Positions 52,602 to 61,135 of a stretch of 64,000 bases of DNA are shown piece by piece. The DNA lies in NCBI GenBank assembly GCA_002691205.1, contig NZHD01000116.1:1-64000 (forward strand), read 5' to 3'. Source of the stretch: Deltaproteobacteria bacterium. GTDB taxonomy: Bacteria > Myxococcota_A > UBA9160 > UBA4427. The translations under genes and the position numbers were made by a program. Position 1 is the first letter of the stretch, and every line of letters starts with the position of its first letter. Below the pieces are notes generated by a model that was not told the DNA's origin, searched no databases, and was given only the letters and a program-made list of their open reading frames with translations.

Positions 52602-52758
52602 CCCTGTGGGGGAAATTCCTTCCTCTTCGCTCGTCTTTCGGGCGAGATAGCGGAGTCCTGCCCGCACCGTCTATACTCTCGCCGTCTGCACCCCCTGCTA
52701 GGCCAAGAGGCCGCTCACCTGAACTCCAACTGAAACACAGGGATTCGAACGGCCCGAG

Positions 52759-53769
52759 ATGCTGACTCAAAAAAAACACGTCTATTTTTCTTATGCTGGA
52801 TCTCGAGGAGCCCTCTTTTTCATCCTCGGATGCATGCTCTTTTCGTGCGAAAAAGCCGACCTGCTAAAAACCGCCCAGGCATCCGAGAATGGGCCGGAAC
52901 GCAAAAGCCTCGTGAGCATGGCACGCCTGGAACCGGCCAGCGGAACCCTCAGCCTCGCCTCTGCGCTGGGGGACACTGTGGATCGTATTCTGGTGAAGGA
53001 AGGGACGGATGTCCGCGCGGGACAACCGCTGCTGCGTCTAACCAGTCACCGGCTTCGCCAAGCCGAACTTGAGGCCGCCCAACTCAGCCTCGAGAGAGCT
53101 CGGCTTCAAACTCTTGATGTTGAGGCCCAAGAGGCTCGACTACGCGCCGCTGACGCTGAACTCGAGAGCGCCCAAAGCGAGGTCACCAGCCAAGAAGAAC
53201 TAAGCCAAAAAGGCTTCACTGCGGGCACTGAATTCAGAGCCGCAGAACTCAGGGTCCTCAAAGCCAAGGAAGAACGAAATCAGGTCCGCGCGCTTCTTGA
53301 GAGATACAACGCCGAGTCGGCTATCGCGTTGGTCGAGGCCGAGAACAGCGTCGAGCAAGCCGAGGCGCGAGTCGAGCAAAGCTTAATTCGCTCCCCCATC
53401 GATGCTCGAGTTCTTCGAATCCATGCGCGCCCCGGCGAATTCGTCAGCTCTCGCGCTATTATCAGCCTCGGGCAAACCGAGAACATGGTCGCCATTGGCG
53501 AGATTCACGTCAACGAAATTCGCATGGTGGAGATCGGGCAAAAAGCGAGCTTTACAAGCGCCGCCCTCACCGAACCCTTACAAGGCCAAGTGGCCGAAAT
53601 CGGCGAGATGATCCTCAGTAACAATGTCTTTGGCGAAGACCCACGGGCACCGCGAGGCTTACGCGTGGTCCAGGTACGCGTAGAGCTCGAAAAGAACGCT
53701 CTGGCCAAACGCCTCACCAATCTCGACGGTCAGTTGCGTATCTATCTGGAAGACCAACCCTCACATTGA
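52759..53769 (+). CDS. DevB/HlyD-type periplasmic adaptor, probably lipoprotein
   Basis: This 336-residue protein has a signal with two candidate lipidation cysteines (FFILGCMLFSCEK), an HlyD-like biotinyl-lipoyl strand pair (LASALGDTVDRILVKEGTDVRAGQPLLRLTS), a long coiled-coil hairpin (about 100-215) and the matching half (RSPIDARVLRIHARPGEFVSS). MARLEPASG is the DevB family start. The adaptor bridges an ABC exporter to a TolC-like channel. No TolC gene is in the window. The gene is first in a four-gene operon and overlaps the next by four bases. Confidence 0.85.
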   Translation: MLTQKKHVYFSYAGSRGALFFILGCMLFSCEKADLLKTAQASENGPERKSLVSMARLEPASGTLSLASALGDTVDRILVKEGTDVRAGQPLLRLTSHRLRQAELEAAQLSLERARLQTLDVEAQEARLRAADAELESAQSEVTSQEELSQKGFTAGTEFRAAELRVLKAKEERNQVRALLERYNAESAIALVEAENSVEQAEARVEQSLIRSPIDARVLRIHARPGEFVSSRAIISLGQTENMVAIGEIHVNEIRMVEIGQKASFTSAALTEPLQGQVAEIGEMILSNNVFGEDPRAPRGLRVVQVRVELEKNALAKRLTNLDGQLRIYLEDQPSH

Positions 53770-54950
53770 GTTCGACGGATACACACATGGCCTCCCCAGC
53801 CCGATCGAGGCCCGTTCGCTTCTCTCAACGCTTGATCGCTCATCAAAAAAGCCGAACGCTGGTGGCCACCGCGGGGATCGGCTTCTCCCTCCTCGTCATC
53901 TTTGTCCAGCTTGGCTTCTACGGAGCCGTGGTCCATACGGCCCTGGCTGTCAGTGAACGCCTCAACGCTGACTTGATGCTTATCTCACCTGGGTTTGTCT
54001 ACCTGGGAGAGACCGGCGAGATCCCTCAGGCGCGACTTTTTCAGGCCATGAATCAAGTCGAGGTGGAATCCGCCACCCCACTCTATTTCCGCTACGCCGA
54101 CTGGCGAAATCCTGTCGACGGAACGCGCTGCCGCCTTTTCGCTCTGGGATTCCCTCTTGAAAATGCGTCAAAAACCCTTCCCATTGAAATCCCTGGAATC
54201 GCAGACAATCTCGATGTTCTGCGACCCGCCAGCGCCCTCCTCCTTGACCGCCGCACGCGTCCGAACTGCGTGCCCGAGGGCCCCTCGCCTCAGGTCGAAG
54301 TTCGTGGCCGTTCCATGAACGTGGCTGGGGACTTTGATTTAGGCGTTGGATTCCTCGCCAACGGTGCTTTTTTAGTCAGCGATGAAACCTACTCACTTCT
54401 CTATGGTAAGCATCCCCTCGATCGACCTCACTTAGGTTTACTTCGATTAAAGCCAGGTTCCGACCCCGATGCGGTCGCCGAGTCCTTGCGAGAATCCTTG
54501 CCTCCCGACGTGCGCGTCATCACGGCCGACGAACTTAATGCACTCCAAAAAGAACACTGGGTTTCAAGTACGGCGGCGGGCAATATCTTTGGCCTGGGAA
54601 GTATTGCTGGATTTGTCGTCGGACTCGTCGTGCTTTTTGAAATCCTCTCCACGGACATCCGCAACCAGCTCCCCTTCTACGCGACACTGATGGCCATGGG
54701 GTATACCCATCGACGCCTGCTCCTCTTCGTACTTCAACAAGCGTGGCTCTTCGCTTTGATGGGATATCTCCCCGCACTCATCCTCAGCAGCGTGCTTTTT
54801 CCAGTGATTGAGAATCTCACTCAACTTCCGATTTACCTCACGCCCAGCCTGGCCGTGCGTGTGCTCGCCCTCGGATTCTTTATGTGCACGGGAGCGGCCC
54901 TCCTCTCCTCTATGCGCCTCAAACGCGCAGACCCGGCGGAGCTTTTCTAA
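53766..54950 (+). CDS. DevC-like ABC-exporter permease 1
   Basis: This 394-residue protein has the MacB/FtsX-type layout. It has one N-terminal helix (SRTLVATAGIGFSLLVIFVQLGFYGAVV), a large periplasmic domain (about 70-250), and three helices in the last third (IAGFVVGLVVLFEILSTDI; LFVLQQAWLFALMGYLPALILS; VRVLALGFFMCTGAALLSS). The opening GFYGAVVHTAL matches DevC proteins. It starts with TTG 53766, overlapping the adaptor stop, or ATG 53787. It ends in RADPAELF, a sequence shared with its neighbour. It overlaps permease 2 by one base. Confidence 0.84.
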   Translation: MSSTDTHMASPARSRPVRFSQRLIAHQKSRTLVATAGIGFSLLVIFVQLGFYGAVVHTALAVSERLNADLMLISPGFVYLGETGEIPQARLFQAMNQVEVESATPLYFRYADWRNPVDGTRCRLFALGFPLENASKTLPIEIPGIADNLDVLRPASALLLDRRTRPNCVPEGPSPQVEVRGRSMNVAGDFDLGVGFLANGAFLVSDETYSLLYGKHPLDRPHLGLLRLKPGSDPDAVAESLRESLPPDVRVITADELNALQKEHWVSSTAAGNIFGLGSIAGFVVGLVVLFEILSTDIRNQLPFYATLMAMGYTHRRLLLFVLQQAWLFALMGYLPALILSSVLFPVIENLTQLPIYLTPSLAVRVLALGFFMCTGAALLSSMRLKRADPAELF

Positions 54951-56089
54951 TGGGCTATCTCCGGCTTCCTGTCCAACTCGCCCTACGCTTACTTACCCAT
55001 GAAAAAAGGCGGCTGGCCGCCTGTGTCGGCGGAATTGGTTTTGCATTGGTCCTTATGCTTCTCCAGATGGGGTTTAGAGATGCGCTTCTGAACAGCGCCG
55101 TTCAACTCCTGCGTCAACTGGACGCCGATGTGATCGTCATCGATAAAGAGAAGCGCCCCTTTCTCGCTCGCAAAAGCATCCCACGAGAGCGCCTCTACCA
55201 AGCTCTGTCTGTCCCAGGTGTGGTGGAGGCGAACCCCGCATGGACGGGGCTCCAACGCTGGCGAAATCATGCCAGCAATACTCTTCATCCCATTCGCATT
55301 ATGGGTATGGATCCAGACAAGCGTACTTTTCTGCTCGAAGGGCTAGACGGACTCCGCGAGAAGCTCAAGCAACCCAGCACTGGGATCGTCGATCAACGAT
55401 CTCGCTCCTCTTACGGAGAGTTAAACCCGGACCCAGCTCAGATTGGGCACGATCTCGTTGAAATCGTGGGCGGAGTCGAACTGGGCACAGACTTTGAAGT
55501 GGACGGCACTCTCTTTGTCTCTGAAGAGACCTACTACCGCCTCACGGGCGCTCAACGGAGCCACATTGAAATGGCCCTCGTCAAACTCGAGCCCAATGCG
55601 GATCCAGATGCGGTGTCTCTCGCCCTGAATCGCACTTTGCCCACCGATGTTCGGGCTTTCACAAAAGAAGCGCTCATCGAGCGAGACCTCAACTACTGGA
55701 AGACCGGTACGCCCATTAGCATCATTCTTCTGATCGGCGTTTCCCTGGGCATGTTGGTGGGCATTATCATCTGCTACCAGGTGCTCTACACCGAAGTGCT
55801 CGATCACCTTCCCGAGTTCGCCACTCTCAAAGCCATGGGATACCGAAGCCGGTACCTTGAGACCGTGGTGCTTCTCGAAGCCATCATACTTTCGGCCTTA
55901 GCTGTTGTGCCTGCAATCGCCATCTCCATGGGCCTTCTCGCGCTGCTTGGATGGATGAGTGGTCTCTCCACCGGACTCAGTCCAGCCGATATGGCCACCG
56001 TCCTGTGCCTATCCTTAGGAATGAGCTGCTTCTCGGCCATCCTCGCACTTGGAAAGATCCGACGACTTGAACCTGCGGAGCTATTTTAA
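54950..56089 (+). CDS. DevC-like ABC-exporter permease 2
   Basis: This 379-residue permease is a paralogue of the preceding protein. It has the first helix (RLAACVGGIGFALVLMLLQMGFRDALLNSAV, the DevC hallmark), a periplasmic domain, and a C-terminal set of three helices ending LEPAELF. ATG 54950 overlaps the previous stop (TAATG), so the pair is probably made in equal amounts and may form a heterodimer, rather than the homodimer expected in typical DevC systems. Three bases separate it from the ATPase gene. Confidence 0.84.
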   Translation: MGYLRLPVQLALRLLTHEKRRLAACVGGIGFALVLMLLQMGFRDALLNSAVQLLRQLDADVIVIDKEKRPFLARKSIPRERLYQALSVPGVVEANPAWTGLQRWRNHASNTLHPIRIMGMDPDKRTFLLEGLDGLREKLKQPSTGIVDQRSRSSYGELNPDPAQIGHDLVEIVGGVELGTDFEVDGTLFVSEETYYRLTGAQRSHIEMALVKLEPNADPDAVSLALNRTLPTDVRAFTKEALIERDLNYWKTGTPISIILLIGVSLGMLVGIIICYQVLYTEVLDHLPEFATLKAMGYRSRYLETVVLLEAIILSALAVVPAIAISMGLLALLGWMSGLSTGLSPADMATVLCLSLGMSCFSAILALGKIRRLEPAELF

Positions 56090-56091
56090 AT

Positions 56092-56802
56092 ATGACAATG
56101 GAATCAAAATCTAAATGGGCCATTCAAATCGAAGGCTTAAACTATGCCTTCGGCGATGCCGAAGCGCGCAAGCAAGTCCTTTACGATATTGACCTTGAGG
56201 TCGAGTCGGGCGAGTTCATCATCTTGACGGGACCTTCCGGATCTGGCAAAACGACCCTGCTCTCCCTAAGCGGGGCCCTTCGTCGCCCCCAATCGGGAAA
56301 GCTTCTTTCATTGGGGCGCAGTCTCGGCGACCTCGATGATTCGGGCCTTGAGGTCTATCGCCGAGAGGTCGGTTTTATTTTTCAACTTCACAACCTGTTT
56401 CCTGCACTCACTGCCTTCGAAAGTGTGAAGATGGCCACAGACCTTCGCCCGGATCTCTCGGGTGTCGCCGAAGACCGCATCACTGATTTACTGACCCGCC
56501 TAGGCCTCGGCGAGCGCCTGCATTACAAACCGGCCAAACTCTCAGGCGGACAGCGCCAACGAGTCGCGATTGCCCGTGCTCTTGTTCACGAACCGCGACT
56601 CATCTTGGCCGACGAGCCCACAGCCGCATTAGATGCTCAAAACACCACCATTGTGCTCGAAATGCTTCGCGAACGTGCCCACGCCAACGGAACCAGCATT
56701 ATGATGGTCACCCAAGACAACCGTGTCTTCGAGGAGGCCGACCGACTCATCGAACTCGTGGACGGACGCCTGGTTTCCGATCGACAAACCCGGCTTGACT
56801 GA
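56092..56802 (+). CDS. DevA/MacB-type ABC transporter ATPase
   Basis: This 236-residue ATPase has Walker A GPSGSGKTTLL, the Q-loop in GFIFQLHNLFPALTAFESVK, signature LSGGQRQRVAIARAL and Walker B LILADEPTAALD, with the switch His replaced by the glutamine in VTQDNR (canonical THD). That substitution is frequent in DevA/MacB-like proteins as VTHDxR, so Gln here is unusual. It powers the two permeases. The gene is last in the four-gene operon. Its product would be on the cytoplasmic face of the inner membrane. Confidence 0.88.
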   Translation: MTMESKSKWAIQIEGLNYAFGDAEARKQVLYDIDLEVESGEFIILTGPSGSGKTTLLSLSGALRRPQSGKLLSLGRSLGDLDDSGLEVYRREVGFIFQLHNLFPALTAFESVKMATDLRPDLSGVAEDRITDLLTRLGLGERLHYKPAKLSGGQRQRVAIARALVHEPRLILADEPTAALDAQNTTIVLEMLRERAHANGTSIMMVTQDNRVFEEADRLIELVDGRLVSDRQTRLD

Positions 56803-57010
56803 TTTCACCAGAACTTCCCGGCGGGGGGCTACATCTTCTCAGGGGCCACTGATCCCTCTCGCTCTCTCCTTTGGAGTGACTTTGAACAATCCGCGCTGGA
56901 AAAACTATTTCACGGGTCAAAAGCCTTGGCTACGGTCGGACGGCCCCCGATTCTTTAGAATTCATAGGAATCGCATCGCATCATGACTATCCAGACGGGC
57001 CTTCAATCCC

Positions 57011-58579
57011 ATGGCTAAGCATACGAAAAAGCAACACATCCTCGCAGTGGACGTGGGCACGTCCGAGGTGAAAGTTGCGCTCGTCTCCCACCAAGGCGTC
57101 GTCACGCAGCATGCCCGGCGCAGCCTGCCCGTCCTCCACCCAAAACCGACTTGGGCCGAGCAAGACCCCAATGCATGGTGGAACTCAATCTGTGCTGCCT
57201 CCCGAGAGTTGTGGCAATCCCCTGAAAACAACCCGGAAAGCGTCACCGGACTGGTCTTCTCCTGTCAGATGTTCGGCGTCCTACCCGTCGACGGCGATGG
57301 AAAACCTTTAATGAATGCCATGATCTGGCTGGACACACGCTCTCGGGATCAAGCTCGAGAAATCACAGCAGGATTTCCAAAGATTGCCGGTTACGGGCTT
57401 CCTCGACTCATCAAATGGCTGCGCACCACCAATGGAGCACCCAATTTGGCGGGCCGAGACACCATCTCAAAATTTATATGGTTGCGAGAAAAGCGTCCTC
57501 ATATTTGGAAGCGCACGCACAAGCTTCTCGACGTCAAAGACTATCTCCTTATGCGTTGCACCGGTCGAACCGTGACGACCTATGACCTCGCGAGTGGAGG
57601 CTGGCTCTTTAATACGCGAAAAGGTGAACTGGGCTGGTCTAAGAAAATTTTAAAGATGCTCAAGCTCGATACAGACCGACTGCCTACCGTCATTCGCTCA
57701 ACTGAAGTCGCTGGCTTTCTTCTTGATGATGCGGCGGGAGATCTTGGAATTCCGTCCTCGACGCCTGTTGTGGCCGGTGCAGGGGATGTCCCCTCCTGCG
57801 CAGTGGGCTCGGGCGCAGTCCGCGATGGCGAAGTTCATATCTGCCTCGGAACCAGCTCGTGGGTGGCGACGCACATGAACAATCGAGCCGTTAATCCCAT
57901 GGCTGCAACCGGCACTCTCTGCGCGGCAGAATTCGGAAAGTACATCCTCATTGCGACCCAAGAGACGGCGGGAGCCTCTATGGAGTGGCTTCGAAAACAG
58001 ATCCTGGGAGAAGATCTCGACTACGAAAAAATTAACCAGTTAGTCGCGGAATGTGCTCCAGGAGCAGGGGGCGTGTTCTTCTTCCCATGGATGATGGGCG
58101 AGCGCGTGCCCGTCGACGATTCATCCATCCGGGGCGGTTTTGTGAATTTGGCCCTGGACCACGAGCGAAGCCACCTCCTCAGGGCCGTCTTTGAAGGTGT
58201 CGCTTACAACAACAAATGGGCACTGGGTGTGGTCGAAAAGCTCCGAGGCGGCCCCGTTTCAAAGATCCGAATCACAGGCGGCGGCGCTCAAGGCGACGCA
58301 TGGTGTCAGATTATGGCCGACGTATTGGGTGTCACCGTGGAGCGAGCTGACAACCCCCAATTCAGCGGCGCACGGGGAGCGGCTCTGATCGCCCTTCGCG
58401 CGCTCGGCGAAGTCGCTCAACTAGAGGACACCGGCGACCTCGTTCAGGTCACAGATGTCTTTCAGCCCAACCCCGAACTGCAAGATTTTTACCAGAGCCG
58501 CTACAAAAGCTTCCTCGACTACTACAAACGAAACCACTCGTGGTTTCGACGACTCAATGAAGGTCGGAAGAGGAAGTAG
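57011..58579 (+). CDS. FGGY-family sugar kinase, xylulokinase-like
   Basis: This 522-residue kinase has the first ATP-phosphate loop LAVDVGTSEVKVALV, the AEQDPNAWWNSI segment, WLDTRSRDQA, and GAGDVPSCAVGSGAVRDGEVHICLGTSSW (phosphate 2 and adenosine region), with ITGGGAQGDAWCQIMADVLG near the C-terminus. That matches xylulokinase and related FGGY kinases that phosphorylate pentuloses or other polyols. The substrate is not fixed by sequence. The gene follows the exporter operon by about 208 bases and converges with the phosphatidyltransferase gene, overlapping it by 26 bases. Confidence 0.85.
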   Translation: MAKHTKKQHILAVDVGTSEVKVALVSHQGVVTQHARRSLPVLHPKPTWAEQDPNAWWNSICAASRELWQSPENNPESVTGLVFSCQMFGVLPVDGDGKPLMNAMIWLDTRSRDQAREITAGFPKIAGYGLPRLIKWLRTTNGAPNLAGRDTISKFIWLREKRPHIWKRTHKLLDVKDYLLMRCTGRTVTTYDLASGGWLFNTRKGELGWSKKILKMLKLDTDRLPTVIRSTEVAGFLLDDAAGDLGIPSSTPVVAGAGDVPSCAVGSGAVRDGEVHICLGTSSWVATHMNNRAVNPMAATGTLCAAEFGKYILIATQETAGASMEWLRKQILGEDLDYEKINQLVAECAPGAGGVFFFPWMMGERVPVDDSSIRGGFVNLALDHERSHLLRAVFEGVAYNNKWALGVVEKLRGGPVSKIRITGGGAQGDAWCQIMADVLGVTVERADNPQFSGARGAALIALRALGEVAQLEDTGDLVQVTDVFQPNPELQDFYQSRYKSFLDYYKRNHSWFRRLNEGRKRK

Positions 58580-59303
58580 GCTGGTCGAGTTGGTGCGCTT
58601 TCCTAAACGTTAAAGCCAGAGCCCCAATAAAAATCAGAGCGACATAGACCCCCATACCGAGCAAAACCCAATCGAGTCCGCCGAGAAGAGTGCCACCTGC
58701 AATCGCGAAGATGTATAGGTTTTCGAGACCTACAATCAAAATCATCACGCGATCTCCCCAGCTCAACCGATCGGGAATCTCATCCGTAAAGTAGGTGGCA
58801 TCAGCATTCTGAACCGAAAAATTATCTCGAGTTTGCCTGTTCAATAAGACAAGGACAGCTAGAACGAGAGAGAAGGCGACAGCGCGGTCTCCAAAAAGGC
58901 CGCCACCTTGGTGCTCGACTAAAAGGCCGGTCGACAAAAAAAGGAGGCACCAAAAAGTCATATCGATTGTGCCATCCAGCAAGGCTCCAAAACGACTAAA
59001 TCGGCCGGTGGTTCGCGCCATATTCCCATCTACGCAATCAAGGACATGAAAAGAAAACCCCAGCCCAGCCACAGCCAAACCCGCTCCGGCGACTCCCTGC
59101 CAAGCGAGTCCCACCATCAATAATGCAGCAACACCTGACGAAAGCGTGACCGCAATGATGGGAACGCCCAACCAAAGCAAAGGGAGCGTCACATAGAAAG
59201 AAATGGGTCGATAGATGAGATAACTGGGAAGCTCGCCCTGCATCTCGGCCCAAGCCTTCTCAGGCGTATACGACCGTTTGATCTCGGCCAGTGAATATCT
59301 CAA
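58554..59303 (-). CDS. CDP-alcohol phosphatidyltransferase
   Basis: This 249-residue membrane protein has the complete CDP-alcohol phosphotransferase signature D-x2-DG-x2-AR-x8-G-x3-D-x3-D at Asp89, Asp92, Gly93, Ala96, Arg97, Gly106, Asp110 and Asp114. Six hydrophobic helices follow the usual pattern. It joins a CDP-activated headgroup (or CDP-diacylglycerol) to an alcohol acceptor. As the last gene in the phosphonate cluster, it could transfer a phosphonate headgroup to diacylglycerol to make a phosphonolipid; this is inference. It overlaps the convergent kinase gene. Confidence 0.88.
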   Translation of the reverse strand: MRYSLAEIKRSYTPEKAWAEMQGELPSYLIYRPISFYVTLPLLWLGVPIIAVTLSSGVAALLMVGLAWQGVAGAGLAVAGLGFSFHVLDCVDGNMARTTGRFSRFGALLDGTIDMTFWCLLFLSTGLLVEHQGGGLFGDRAVAFSLVLAVLVLLNRQTRDNFSVQNADATYFTDEIPDRLSWGDRVMILIVGLENLYIFAIAGGTLLGGLDWVLLGMGVYVALIFIGALALTFRKAHQLDQPTSSSDLH

Positions 59304-59333
59304 TCGCTCTTCCTTATTCTAAAGCGCTTCGCT

Positions 59334-60287
59334 TCACCCTACGATCCACAGCCAATAGTAGTAGAAAACAGGAGTCACGAAGATAAACGCGTCATAGACG
59401 TCCAAAACGCCGCCCTGAGTGGGAATGGCATCCCCATAGTCTTTAACACCCACCCGACGCTTCAAGCGAGAAGCGAACAAATCCCCGCACAGCCCCGCAA
59501 TCGCGATGAGGACCGCACCCCCTACCCTCTCCAACAAACTCAGCTCAGGCACTGCAAATGCCAAGGCAAAGGAGACTGCAACGGTCCCCACGATACCTCC
59601 CACAACGCCTTCAACGGTCTTATTCGGGCTGAGTGTCGGAAAGATTTTATGTCTCCCAATGCTGCTGCCTATGAGATAGGCGGCAGAATCATTGACGGCC
59701 GTAAGTCCCATATAAAAGACGATAAAACCAAATCCCCCCACCTGGGCCCCCATCTCAACAAGAAAGGCCAAACACAAAAAGGGATAGAGGACACCGAAGC
59801 AAGTGCTTTTGGCGCGAGCTGTGACTTTGGAAAAGTCTTCTCGTTGGTGGCTCAAAGTTCGTAGAATCCAATAACAAATCAGAGTCGAGATCAGCAGAGG
59901 GCTGAGCAGACTGGGCTCAATGGATGTCAAGAGAAGGAATACGATTCCGATCAAGATTCCGGAGATTTTCCAAGGTCTCTGCTCCCCAAACTCAAAGGTC
60001 CCATAGAGCTCCGAGGCGCAGATGCAGCCCAGCACAATCGCCACCGCCAAAAGCCAAGCTCCGCCGAGATACGCCGGTATCCAAATCGCCGCCAACATGC
60101 TGGCTTCGATGCCAAAGCGTACGCCCATGCGACTTTGCGACTCTTTTTGACCCGACATGGATAAGCGCAGCATCATACCCAGACCGGCTATTCCAAAAAC
60201 AGCCACGAGGGTCGAAATCAGGCGTAAGGCGATTTCGTCTTTCAAAAGGATGTCATCATTTCGAGCGCAGGTCCCATTTTCTCTCAC
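59334..60287 (-). CDS. cdsA: CdsA-like phosphatidate cytidylyltransferase
   Basis: This 317-residue membrane protein has about eight helices. Its C-terminal part contains NDSAAYLIGSSIGRHKIFPTLSPNKTVEG and the family signature SRLKRRVGVKDYGDAIPTQGGVLDVYD. The signature normally ends HGGxxDRxD; here the His is Gln and DRxD is DVYD, so it is a divergent member. The enzyme makes CDP-diacylglycerol from CTP and phosphatidate. The start is uncertain: the first ~15 residues are not family-like. It is 30 bases upstream of the phosphatidyltransferase gene. Confidence 0.83.
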   Translation of the reverse strand: MRENGTCARNDDILLKDEIALRLISTLVAVFGIAGLGMMLRLSMSGQKESQSRMGVRFGIEASMLAAIWIPAYLGGAWLLAVAIVLGCICASELYGTFEFGEQRPWKISGILIGIVFLLLTSIEPSLLSPLLISTLICYWILRTLSHQREDFSKVTARAKSTCFGVLYPFLCLAFLVEMGAQVGGFGFIVFYMGLTAVNDSAAYLIGSSIGRHKIFPTLSPNKTVEGVVGGIVGTVAVSFALAFAVPELSLLERVGGAVLIAIAGLCGDLFASRLKRRVGVKDYGDAIPTQGGVLDVYDAFIFVTPVFYYYWLWIVG

Positions 60288-60329
60288 TTTGCAAACGGAG
60301 CCACAGCCTCACCCGAAGAGGCGCCCCAT

Positions 60330-60362
60330 GTGGGAACCCAGACCGTGCAAGCTGGGTTCCAC
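60330..60362. other. Intercistronic hairpin in the phosphonate cluster
   Basis: GTGGGAACCCAG (60330-60341) and CTGGGTTCCAC (60352-60362) pair over 11 bases with one bulged G and a 10-base loop. It lies in the 107-base gap between the nucleotidyltransferase and cdsA genes. There is no T-tract after it on either strand, so it could be an mRNA stability or processing element rather than a terminator. Confidence 0.45.
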
Positions 60363-60394
60363 CAAAGCCGATCCGTTCAAAACGCCCCGCCCCA

Positions 60395-61135
60395 TCAGAC
60401 TCCACACAAAGGCGCGATCTCGTCCCGAACTCGGAGATAGTGATGCTCATAGTCGACCTCTCCCCACAGCAGGTCCGGAATCACGCGAACTTCAACGGGC
60501 CTATTCTGGGCGATCTCCACCAAGCCCTCTGTCTCATAGGCCATACGGCCATGACCGGTTGCCTTTAAAAAGCGCGCATAAGCAGCAGCCCAATCCTCTG
60601 CGAGGGCACGAGATACTCGGACGATGCCCACCAACTCTCCCGAGACTTCGTCAAGGTCGTTGATGTCTTTTGACATCCCATGCAAGAAACCCTTCTTGGC
60701 CTCAACCCAAACCTCATCCGTGGCGGCCGTTGGCCCTGACACCAGCAAAACATCCGGCGACTCTCCCTCGAGCAGAACATCGAGAGCTCGCTCTTCATAG
60801 AAGAGGTCACTTTCAAGCAAGAGAAAATCCTGCTGGACGTGCTCAAGAGCGATGGCAAGCGAAGCCATACTTCCCGTCTCTGAATAAGCTGGATTATCGA
60901 CTACCCTGATGCCAGGAAGCTCTTCGGCAAGGGCGTGATAGGCATGCCCCAAATGTCCCGCGACAATCCAGGTTTCCTGGATCCCCCGGTCGGCTAAGAG
61001 CCTCAGAGAGCGTCGGATCAACGTCTCGTCGCCAATCTCAACAAAACCCTTCGGTAATTCCGAGAACGTGTCTCGCAGGCGACTGCCCATTCCAGCCGCG
61101 AGAATGACAGCCGTATGAGGGGGTTCGATCATCAA
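60395..61135 (-). CDS. Nucleotidyltransferase, candidate phosphonate cytidylyltransferase
   Basis: This 246-residue protein has the sugar-nucleotidyltransferase fold: VILAAGMGSRL (10-20), a conserved PK (28-29), the mid-sheet LLLESDLFYEE (metal-binding Asp110) and a C-terminal VDYEHHYLRVRDE. The compact size and motifs fit LicC- or PntC-like cytidylyltransferases that attach CMP to choline phosphate or 2-aminoethylphosphonate. Its position after phosphonopyruvate decarboxylase makes a phosphonate substrate likely. It overlaps the decarboxylase gene by four bases. Confidence 0.83.
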   Translation of the reverse strand: MMIEPPHTAVILAAGMGSRLRDTFSELPKGFVEIGDETLIRRSLRLLADRGIQETWIVAGHLGHAYHALAEELPGIRVVDNPAYSETGSMASLAIALEHVQQDFLLLESDLFYEERALDVLLEGESPDVLLVSGPTAATDEVWVEAKKGFLHGMSKDINDLDEVSGELVGIVRVSRALAEDWAAAYARFLKATGHGRMAYETEGLVEIAQNRPVEVRVIPDLLWGEVDYEHHYLRVRDEIAPLCGV

